In this document: positions 43,012 to 49,904 of the stretch, piece after piece
Layout of the letters: every line of letters starts with the position of its first letter
Numbering within the stretch: position 1 is the stretch's first letter
From: Vulcanimicrobiota bacterium
GTDB taxonomy: Bacteria > Vulcanimicrobiota > Vulcanimicrobiia > Eremiobacterales > Eremiobacteraceae
Direction of reading: 5' to 3'
NCBI GenBank assembly: GCA_019235715.1
Contig: JAFAKE010000051.1
Coordinates: 1 to 64,000 of the forward strand
Length of the DNA: 64,000 nt
The notes under the pieces: model-generated
Told to the model about the DNA's origin: nothing
The model's database searches: none
What the model saw: only the letters and a program-made list of their open reading frames with translations
Made by a program: the position numbers and the translations under genes

Positions 43012-44370
43012 ATGCAGCGAGTTGAAGTGTTAGCGGCCTTGCTCCAAAAGACGAAACGCACCATCCCCACGTACGATTTGCCCGGCCCGGCCGGCGAGCG
43101 CATCGTCGCAACCGAGCAGCGCCTCGACACGACCGGCACCAAGACGGCGCCGATCGTCGTCAAACACGCGCGCGGTTTGATCGTCGAAGACGTCGATGGG
43201 AATGTGTTTCTCGATTTCACCAGCGGCATGGTCACTGCGACAGGTCACTGCCATCCCGACGTCGTCAAAGCGATAAACGACCAATCAAACCGCTGGCTGT
43301 TCATCAACAGTCCCGACTTCTATTCGCCGCTGCAGGCGCGCGTGGTCGAGCGGCTCGCCAAACTTGTGCCCGGCATCGGCGACAAAAAAGTCTTCATGTG
43401 CAACAGCGGCACCGAGGCGAACGAGGCGGCGATCAAGGCGACGCGCTGGAACAATCCGACGCGCAAGCGTTTGATCGGCTTCATCGGCGCGTTTCACGGG
43501 CGCACGATGGGTGCGAATTCGTTGACGGCCAGCAAACTCGCGCAGCGCGCGCGCTTCACGTCGAACATCCCTGACGTGCATCACCTGCCCTATGCGACGT
43601 GCTACCGCTGCCCGTACAAGATGAGCTATCCCAACTGCGACATCTGGTGCGCGCGCATTCTCGAAGAGCTGTACTTCAAGCAGTTGATCCCGCCCGACGA
43701 AGTGTCCGCGATCTTCGTCGAACCGATACAAGGCGAAGGCGGCTACATCGTGCCGCCGCCGGAGTTCATCCAGATCATTCGCGACATCGCGCAGCGCCAT
43801 GGCATTCCGTACGTCGACGACGAGGTGCAGTCGGGCATCGGCAAGACCGGCAAAATGCTTGCGATCGAGCATCACGGCGTGACGGCCAATTGCACGTCGC
43901 TCGGCAAGGCGGTCGGCTCCGGCGTGGCGGTCGCCGCACAAGTGCTCGACGCACAACTGGATTTCGGCGTGCAGGGCGCGCACTCGAACACGTTCGGCGG
44001 GAACGGCATCGCGCTGGCCGCGGTCGATGCGACGCTCGACGTCATGGAAAAGGAAAATCTCGTCGAGCGCGCGGCCGAGCTCGGCGCGTATTTCATCGAG
44101 CAGCTGCGCGAGCTGCAACAAGAGCATCACAACATCGGCGACGTGCGCGGCAAGGGGCTGATGCTCGCGATCGATTTCGTCACCGATCGCATGACGCGCA
44201 ATCCGGATGTGTCGTTCCGCGACCGCGTCGTCGCGAACTGTTTCCGCCACGGTCTCATGGTGCTGCCGTGCGGATTCTCGGCCGTCCGGCTCACGCCGGC
44301 GCTGGTCGTCGACCGCGATCAGATCGATCACGCGGTCGCGGTGCTCGATCGCGCGATCCGCGAAGCCTAA
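43012..44370 (+). CDS. Class III PLP-dependent aminotransferase (GABA/ornithine type)
   Basis: 452 residues. PLP-binding features are MCNSGTEANEAAIKAT, FHGRTMGANSLTAS, an EPIQGEGGYIVPPPEF block, the aspartate in YVDDEVQSGIGKTGKML and the Schiff-base lysine in TSLGKAVGSG. The substrate-side insert LPYATCYRCPYKMSYPNCDIWC, with four cysteines, matches a subgroup of bacterial and archaeal 4-aminobutyrate/ornithine aminotransferases and racemases. It would feed amino groups to 2-oxoglutarate. The next operon contains a glutamine-synthetase-like enzyme, so a role in amine or polyamine nitrogen use is possible. Confidence 0.9.
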   Translation: MQRVEVLAALLQKTKRTIPTYDLPGPAGERIVATEQRLDTTGTKTAPIVVKHARGLIVEDVDGNVFLDFTSGMVTATGHCHPDVVKAINDQSNRWLFINSPDFYSPLQARVVERLAKLVPGIGDKKVFMCNSGTEANEAAIKATRWNNPTRKRLIGFIGAFHGRTMGANSLTASKLAQRARFTSNIPDVHHLPYATCYRCPYKMSYPNCDIWCARILEELYFKQLIPPDEVSAIFVEPIQGEGGYIVPPPEFIQIIRDIAQRHGIPYVDDEVQSGIGKTGKMLAIEHHGVTANCTSLGKAVGSGVAVAAQVLDAQLDFGVQGAHSNTFGGNGIALAAVDATLDVMEKENLVERAAELGAYFIEQLRELQQEHHNIGDVRGKGLMLAIDFVTDRMTRNPDVSFRDRVVANCFRHGLMVLPCGFSAVRLTPALVVDRDQIDHAVAVLDRAIREA

Positions 44371-44486
44371 CCACGGCCTTGAGTTCCCCCGCGTCGTTGC
44401 CGGGCTAATCGTTGGAAGTGGTGGACCTCTGGCCGAACGTTCTCAAGCGGCAATAGCTCCAAGCATTACAATTGGCCCACGGCTGA

Positions 44487-44516
44487 TTGACGGGCGCTTG
44501 AAGGTCCCTTTACAAT
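44487..44516 (+). promoter_or_regulatory. Sigma70-type promoter for the 44536-49772 operon
   Basis: TTGACG (44487-44492), an 18-bp spacer and TACAAT (44511-44516) form a near-consensus promoter. The -10 overlaps the ATG at 44515, so that codon cannot be in the mRNA. The transcript would start near 44522, just at GGAGGG (44523-44528), which is ideally spaced for the TTG at 44536. Confidence 0.68.
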
Positions 44517-44535
44517 GGCTTTGGAGGGCGCCGTT

Positions 44536-45864
44536 TTGGAGCTTGCCGAGGCTTTCGTCAGCGAATTGATCGGGCGGTCCGTCCAGCTGTGGACGGAAGG
44601 CTCTTCCATGCCCATCGGCGCGGTGCAAGACCTCGTCGTCGACGGCCGCGAAGAATATCCGCCCGTCACCGGACTCTACATCAAGTGCCGCGACGGGGTG
44701 ATCCGCTATGCCCCGTTCAGCGCAGTGCGCTCGCTTACCGACAAGGCCGTCATCCTCAGCCAGCCGCCGCACGACGCGAAATATGAGCGTGCTGCCGACG
44801 ACGAGCTCTTGCTCAATCGCGAGCTGCTGGACAAGCAGATCGTCGATGTCGACGGCCGCAAAGTCGTGCGCGTCAACGATCTCAAAATGGCGCCCACCGG
44901 CGAGCATCTGCGCTTGATCGCCGTCGACGTCGGGTTGGCCGGCTTGCTGCGACGGCTCGGGCTGCACGGTCTCGGACAGATGTGGGTCGAGCGTTCGGCG
45001 CGGCCCGGACTGCGCCAGTCCTTGATCTCTTGGGATGCGGTGGCGCCGCTCGCGCACGTCAGACCAGGCGACGCAGTGCACCTACGCCTCCCGCAAGACC
45101 GCATCGAGCGCATCCACCCCAAAGATCTCGCCGACATCATCGAGGATCTCAACGCAAAGGATCAGGCCACGCTGTTGAGCTCGCTGTCGGAGGAAACTGC
45201 CGCCGAGGCGTTCGAGCAGCTCGACGTCGACCAGCAGCTCTCCATCCTCGAAGATCTCAAGCCGGACCGCGCTGCCGACATCCTCGAGAACATGTCGTCA
45301 GACGACGCGGCCGATCTGCTCGGCGAAGTCGAGCCCGACGTGCAGCAGCAGCTGCTCGGCCTCATGGAGCCCGAAGAGGCGCAAGACGTGCGCGAGCTTC
45401 TCGAACACCCCGAAGACACCGCCGGCGGCATCATGACGACGGAGTTCCTTTCGGTGCCGCTCGGCTCGACCATCGCGCAGACGCTCGAGCACATCCGCAA
45501 CTCGGCCGAGGAAGCGGAGCTAGTCTATTACGTGTACGTGGTCAACGAACACGAACATATCTTGGGCGTGCTCTCGCTGCGCGACATCCTGAAATCCACT
45601 CCGGAGATGTCGATCAGCGAGATCATGAACACCGACGTCGTCACCGTGCCGGTCACTGCCTCGCGCGAGGAGGTCGCGACGACCATTGCGCGCTACGACT
45701 TCGTCGCGGTGCCGGTCGTCGACGACAACGGCGTTCTGCGCGGCATCATCACGGTCGACGATGTTATCGACACGCTCTTGCCGGAGCGCCTGCGCAAGAT
45801 GATCCCGCGCGTGGGCAAGTCTCGCCAGAAACAGCCCAAGCAGCAAGAGCGCGGACGCGGATGA
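44536..45864 (+). CDS. Soluble PRC-barrel/MgtE-N/CBS protein (no membrane domain)
   Basis: About 442 residues from TTG 44536, chosen because GGAGGG is 7 nt upstream and the earlier ATG lies in the -10 box. Two PRC-barrel-like segments come first (ELIGRSVQLW...GAVQDLVVD and KQIVDVDGRKVVRVNDLKM). Next is an MgtE N-terminal superhelix (PKDLADIIEDLNAKDQATLL, EDLKPDRAADILENMSSDDA, EPEEAQDVRELLEHPEDTAGG). Two CBS domains end with VVDDNGVLRGIITVDDVID. The Mg2+-sensing half of MgtE is present but the five-helix channel is absent. It may sense Mg2+ or a nucleotide and regulate a partner. The next gene overlaps by ATGA. Confidence 0.85.
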   Translation: MELAEAFVSELIGRSVQLWTEGSSMPIGAVQDLVVDGREEYPPVTGLYIKCRDGVIRYAPFSAVRSLTDKAVILSQPPHDAKYERAADDELLLNRELLDKQIVDVDGRKVVRVNDLKMAPTGEHLRLIAVDVGLAGLLRRLGLHGLGQMWVERSARPGLRQSLISWDAVAPLAHVRPGDAVHLRLPQDRIERIHPKDLADIIEDLNAKDQATLLSSLSEETAAEAFEQLDVDQQLSILEDLKPDRAADILENMSSDDAADLLGEVEPDVQQQLLGLMEPEEAQDVRELLEHPEDTAGGIMTTEFLSVPLGSTIAQTLEHIRNSAEEAELVYYVYVVNEHEHILGVLSLRDILKSTPEMSISEIMNTDVVTVPVTASREEVATTIARYDFVAVPVVDDNGVLRGIITVDDVIDTLLPERLRKMIPRVGKSRQKQPKQQERGRG

Positions 45865-47054
45865 CCGCTGACGATCTGGCGGCGCTCTCGGAGCGAGCGG
45901 CGGGCATCGTGTCGGGCGGCGGCGGCCTGAAGGCGCTGGCGCAAGCGTTGGCCGACGCGGCGCACGGCGCGGTGCTCATCGAAGACGATCAGTGGCGCCA
46001 CTTGGCCGCGGCACAGGCGCGCGGCAGCGGGCGCGTCCCGGCTTCATTCGCGCCGTGGTATAAGCCCGCGGCGAGCGTCAACGGGCGCCTTGCGCGCGCC
46101 ACCGTCGAAGGACTCCACGCGCTGTGCGCGCCGCTGCCGGTAAGCGGCGGCAACGGCGAAAGCGTGCCCGGATACGTGACGCTGTTCGAGCGCGCAAAGC
46201 CGTCGACGCTGGCGGCGGCTGCGGTCCGGATCATCGCGAGCGCGGCCGGGATCGAGCTGGCGCGCCGCAGCGGCGGCCGTCCGCAGGCCAGGCGCGCCTT
46301 TTGGGAGCGCTACATCGCCGGCGAGTTGTCAGACCACTCTTCTCTAAAGGAAGAAGCAGGCGCTGCGGGTGTCTCGCTGCCCGCGGCGTTTCTGGCCGCC
46401 GTGTTCGACGTTGAAGGCGCGCTCCCAGGATCGGCGCGCGACGCGGTCGCGCAAGCGATCGCGCCGGCCGACGGCGTGTGCCCGCTTGCGCAAACATCGT
46501 CGCAAGTGGTAGCGCTCTTTCCCATGCGCCACGCGGCAGATGTTTCGCGCGCGCGCCAAGCGGCGACCAACGCGGTGCGCGACGTGCCGGCGCAGGCGGC
46601 CGCGCGCTCGGTGACGTGCGGCATCGGCGCGTATCACAGCGACATCTTGGAAGGCCCTCGCTCGCTCGACGAAGGCAAGCACGCGCTCGCGCTGGGCCGG
46701 CGCCTGTATGGACGCGGATCGGTCACCCTCTACTCCGATCTTGGCGTGTACGCGCTGCTGCACGCAGGCGGCGAGCGCGATGCGTTTCTCGACTTTGCGG
46801 AGACGCAGCTCGCGCCGCTCGTGCAGTACGACCGCAAGCATAAGACGGATCTGGTCAAGACGCTGCGTCTGTATTTCGACATCGGTGAGAACGTCAAAGA
46901 AGCCGCGGAGCGGCTTTCCGTCCACCGCCATACCATCTTCTATCGCCTCAATCAGATCGCGCAAATACTCAAAGTCGATCTGCGCGCGCCAAAGGACCAG
47001 TTGTCGCTGCGCGCCGCGCTCGCGATCTATCAGATGGAGCACGAGGACGCGTGA
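45861..47054 (+). CDS. PucR-type transcriptional regulator with C-terminal helix-turn-helix
   Basis: 397 residues. The N-terminal third resembles a GAF-like sensory region (KALAQALADAAHGAVLIEDDQW). The C-terminus carries the PucR/CdaR helix-turn-helix: LVKTLRLYFDIGENVKEAAERLSVHRHTIFYRLNQIAQIL. Such regulators control purine, sugar-acid, polyamine or GABA utilisation (PucR, CdaR, PuuR-like systems in actinobacteria). Its position just ahead of a glutamine-synthetase-like gene suggests nitrogen-related targets. It is coupled on both sides by four-base overlaps. Confidence 0.88.
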   Translation: MTADDLAALSERAAGIVSGGGGLKALAQALADAAHGAVLIEDDQWRHLAAAQARGSGRVPASFAPWYKPAASVNGRLARATVEGLHALCAPLPVSGGNGESVPGYVTLFERAKPSTLAAAAVRIIASAAGIELARRSGGRPQARRAFWERYIAGELSDHSSLKEEAGAAGVSLPAAFLAAVFDVEGALPGSARDAVAQAIAPADGVCPLAQTSSQVVALFPMRHAADVSRARQAATNAVRDVPAQAAARSVTCGIGAYHSDILEGPRSLDEGKHALALGRRLYGRGSVTLYSDLGVYALLHAGGERDAFLDFAETQLAPLVQYDRKHKTDLVKTLRLYFDIGENVKEAAERLSVHRHTIFYRLNQIAQILKVDLRAPKDQLSLRAALAIYQMEHEDA

Positions 47055-48367
47055 CGAAAAAAGAGGTCGTCCGCCGCGCGAAAGAGCTCGGCATCGCGTT
47101 CATCCGCTTGCAGTTCGCCGACATCCATGGCGTGACCAAGAACGTCGCCATACCGGTGCGCGAGCTCGAGCAGGCGCTCGAGGGCCGCGTGGTGTTCGAT
47201 GGCTCGTGCATAGAAGGTTTTGTGCGCCACGAGGAGTCGGACATGTGCCTCGCGCCCGACCCCGGCACCTTTGCGGTACTGCCGGGCGTCGCCGGCGCGC
47301 CGCTTGAGGCGCGCTTGCTGTGCGACGTGCGCAATCCCGACGGTTCGCCCTTCGAAGGCTGCACGCGCAGCGTGCTGCGCCGCGTCATCGACGACGCGCA
47401 CGAGGCCGGTCTTGCCGCGCACGCCGGAGCCGAGCTCGAATTCTTCCTCTTCGAAGCCAACGCGAACGGGCAGCCGACAACGCAGACAAGCGACCGCGGT
47501 TCGTATTTCGATCTGGGTCCGATCGATCGCGGCGACATCGCGCGCCGCGATGTCAGCCTCGTGCTCGAAGAGATGGGCATCCGCGTCGACGCGACACATC
47601 ATGAGGTCTCGCCCGGCCAGCATGAGATCGACATCGCCTCGATGGATGCGCTCGGACTCGCCGACGCGCTGGCCACTGCCCGCGTGGTCGTCAAGACGGT
47701 CGCTGCGCGCCACGGATTGCTCGCTTCGTTCATGCCCAAACCGCTGCTCAACCAGGACGGCAGCGGGCTGCACATCGCGCAGTACCTGACACGCGACGGA
47801 GCCAACGCGTTTTACGACGCCGCGGATCCGCTGCGTTTGAGCGAAACCGGACTCGGATACGTCGGCGGCCTGCTCGCGCATGCGCGCGCGTTCACCGCGA
47901 TCGCGAATCCGACGGTCAATTCGTACAAGCGGCTGGTACCCGGTTACGATGCGCCGTCGTACGTGCAATGGTCGCAGCGCGCGAAGAGTTCGCTCGTGCG
48001 CGTGCCATCCGATCGGCCCGACGCGCGCATCGAGTTGCGTTCGCCCGACCCATCCTGCAATCCGTATCTCGCGATCGCGTGCATCCTGAAATCCGGACTC
48101 GACGGCGTGCGCCGTAAACTCGTTCCAGGCGATCCTGTGGAGATAAGCCTGTCCGCGCTCAGCGACGACGAGCGCGCGGGACTGGGCGTCGAGCAGCTGC
48201 CCGCCTCGCTGCAAGAGGCAGTGGCGGCGCTCGACGAAGACCTGCTCGTACGCTCCACGCTCGGAGACCACATCTATCACAGCTTCCGCGAAGCAAAGCT
48301 CGCGGAATGGGAGGGCTACCGCACGCAGGTGCACCCATGGGAGTTGGACGCATATCTCAGCCTGTGA
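47051..48367 (+). CDS. Glutamine synthetase-like enzyme (GSI-alpha size)
   Basis: 438 residues from GTG. Family blocks are FDGSCIEGFVRHEESDM, GAELEFFLFE, GQHEIDIASMDAL, NPTVNSYKRLVPGYDAPSYVQWS and ELRSPDPSCNPYLA. The catalytic loop reads GSGLHIAQYL, where true GlnA has GSGMHxHQS. The first histidine is retained but the second is replaced by alanine. WSQRAKSSLVRVP also differs from the usual W(G/S)xRNRSALIR. Glutamine synthesis is possible, but a gamma-glutamyl-amine ligase (PuuA/GlnA3-like) fits the regulator and aminotransferase context equally well. Confidence 0.88.
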   Translation: MTKKEVVRRAKELGIAFIRLQFADIHGVTKNVAIPVRELEQALEGRVVFDGSCIEGFVRHEESDMCLAPDPGTFAVLPGVAGAPLEARLLCDVRNPDGSPFEGCTRSVLRRVIDDAHEAGLAAHAGAELEFFLFEANANGQPTTQTSDRGSYFDLGPIDRGDIARRDVSLVLEEMGIRVDATHHEVSPGQHEIDIASMDALGLADALATARVVVKTVAARHGLLASFMPKPLLNQDGSGLHIAQYLTRDGANAFYDAADPLRLSETGLGYVGGLLAHARAFTAIANPTVNSYKRLVPGYDAPSYVQWSQRAKSSLVRVPSDRPDARIELRSPDPSCNPYLAIACILKSGLDGVRRKLVPGDPVEISLSALSDDERAGLGVEQLPASLQEAVAALDEDLLVRSTLGDHIYHSFREAKLAEWEGYRTQVHPWELDAYLSL

Positions 48368-49071
48368 ACAACGGCATATCTATTCTGCTCGTCGACGACG
48401 AGCCGCAGATCGTCGAAGTCCTCGAACGGTATCTCAGCGACGAAGGCTTCCAGATCCATAAGGCGTACGACGGGGCCAGCGCCGTCACGATCGCGGCGGC
48501 ACAACGGCCGAGCCTCGTACTGCTCGATCTCAAACTGCCCGGCATGAGCGGTTTCGAAGCGTTCCGCGAGATACGCACCGCCTCGACCGTGCCGATCATC
48601 ATGCTCACCTCGCGCGGCGAAGAAGTCGACCGCATCGTCGGGCTCGAGCTGGGCGCGGACGATTACATCACGAAACCGTTCAGCCCGCGCGAGGTCGTCG
48701 CGCGCATCAAGGCCGTGCTGCGCCGCGCGCACGCATCGCCGGCGACGGTCGCGGCAGCGCCGAGCTCTGTGATCCACAATGGCGACATCGAGATCGACCC
48801 GCAAGACCACGAAGTGCGCGTGCGCGGTGCCGTCGTCGCCTTGACGCCGACCGAATTTCGCATTCTCGAATTGCTTGCGGCCAATCCCGGCCGGACGTTC
48901 ACGCGCGCGCAGCTGCTCGACAAGATCAAGGGCGATGAGCTTGAGATCTACGATCGCACGCTGGACCGGCACGTCGCCAACCTGCGCCACAAGATCGAGG
49001 CGGATGCATCGAGCCCGCGCTACGTCCTCACCGTCTTCGGCGTCGGCTATAAGATGGCCAAGCTTTCGTGA
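48364..49071 (+). CDS. OmpR/PhoB-family response regulator
   Basis: 235 residues from a GTG overlapping the upstream stop (GTGA). The receiver domain has acidic pocket DDE, phospho-acceptor aspartate in LVLLDLKLPGMSG (about residue 55), the switch threonine in IIMLTSRGEE and the lysine in DDYITKPFSP. The C-terminal winged helix has ALTPTEFRILELLAANPGRTFTRAQLLDKI and a recognition-helix DRTLDRHVANLRHKIE. It acts with the histidine kinase encoded next. The promoter targets are unknown. Confidence 0.95.
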   Translation: MNNGISILLVDDEPQIVEVLERYLSDEGFQIHKAYDGASAVTIAAAQRPSLVLLDLKLPGMSGFEAFREIRTASTVPIIMLTSRGEEVDRIVGLELGADDYITKPFSPREVVARIKAVLRRAHASPATVAAAPSSVIHNGDIEIDPQDHEVRVRGAVVALTPTEFRILELLAANPGRTFTRAQLLDKIKGDELEIYDRTLDRHVANLRHKIEADASSPRYVLTVFGVGYKMAKLS

Positions 49072-49772
49072 GCGATCAAGAGGACAAGCGCCTCTCCGAG
49101 CTCATCCACGAGATGCGCAATCAGCTGTCCATCGCCAAAGCGAATCTCGAGGCGTTCATCGACGGCAAGATGGCGCCGACCGCCAAGCGGCTCGAGAGTG
49201 TCGTGCAGACGCTGCACCATCTCGACGAGCTGATCAAGGATCTGCGCGTCTTGCATCCCAGCCTGGATGCAGGGCGATCAGCGTCGCCTGCGCGGCTGCA
49301 AGAGATCAACGTCTGCGATCTGCTGCAACGCGAGTTCTCCTCGCTCGAAGCGGTCGCCAACGACAAGCACATCGCGCTCACGGTCTTCCGCTGCCCGCAT
49401 CCGGCTGCAGCCTGCCAGCGTTTCTATGGGGATCCGACGCGCGTCGGACAGATCGTCAAGAACGTCTTGCTCAACGCGATACGGCATACGCCGCCGGGCG
49501 GCACCGTCACCGTGGACTGCGCACGGCGTGCCGACGAGCTCCAGGTGACGGTGTCCGATCAAGGCGCCGGCATCGCGCGCGAGGACGCCGACCGCGTTTT
49601 CGAGCGCGGATATCGCGCGTCTGGCGCGCCCGGCAGCGGCTCCGGCCTGGGCCTCGCGATTGTGAAAGAGCTGGTCGAGGCTCACGGCGGCAGCGTGCGG
49701 CTCGATTCGGAAGCGCCCGCAGGAGCGCGCTTCGTAATCCGCCTTCCCGGCAAGTTGCCTACCGCAACTTAG
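49068..49772 (+). CDS. Minimal cytoplasmic histidine kinase
   Basis: 234 residues from a GTG overlapping the regulator stop. The H-box is LSELIHEMRNQLSIAK (His near residue 15). The ATPase domain has NVLLNAIRHTPPGGTV (N box), VSDQGAGIAREDADRVFERG (G1/F) and GSGSGLGLAIVKELVEAHGG (G2). There is no membrane helix, PAS, GAF or HAMP domain, so it must receive its signal through another protein. The sensor proteins in the same operon (MgtE-N/CBS or PucR-type) are candidates. Confidence 0.92.
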   Translation: MSDQEDKRLSELIHEMRNQLSIAKANLEAFIDGKMAPTAKRLESVVQTLHHLDELIKDLRVLHPSLDAGRSASPARLQEINVCDLLQREFSSLEAVANDKHIALTVFRCPHPAAACQRFYGDPTRVGQIVKNVLLNAIRHTPPGGTVTVDCARRADELQVTVSDQGAGIAREDADRVFERGYRASGAPGSGSGLGLAIVKELVEAHGGSVRLDSEAPAGARFVIRLPGKLPTAT

Positions 49773-49774
49773 CC

Positions 49775-49858
49775 GTTATCGGGCCGGCTTGGTTCGGCGA
49801 ATGGCCCCGCCGTAGGCCGATCTCACGGGCTACGCCAGCCTGAGCCGTCCCGAATAAC
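49775..49858 (+). ncRNA. Structured leader upstream of xfp (unclassified)
   Basis: GTTATCGGG (49775-49783) pairs with CCCGAATAAC (49849-49858) through nine base pairs with one bulged A. Just inside, GGCT pairs with AGCC. Within lie GC-rich hairpins such as GGCG-aatggcc-CCGCC and GTAG...CTAC. The compact, closed, multi-branched layout resembles a riboswitch or protein-binding leader. I could not match it to a known class by eye. It lies between the kinase stop and the phosphoketolase start. Confidence 0.42.
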
Positions 49859-49860
49859 GT

Positions 49861-49879
49861 TGTGAAGCTGTGCTTCACA
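49861..49879 (+). other. Perfect hairpin TGTGAAGC-TGT-GCTTCACA ahead of xfp
   Basis: An 8-bp perfect inverted repeat with a 3-nt loop sits directly after the structured leader and about 25 nt before the xfp ATG. As DNA it is a plausible operator; as RNA it is a short stem. No T-run follows. The half-site spacing does not match CRP. Confidence 0.45.
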
Positions 49880-49904
49880 CCCAATTCGTGGGGGCGGTAC
49901 ACGG

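Noticed and set aside
49861..49879. CRP/FNR operator at the TGTGAAGC...GCTTCACA repeat
   Set aside because: The TGTGA and TCACA halves are nine bases apart; CRP sites need six.
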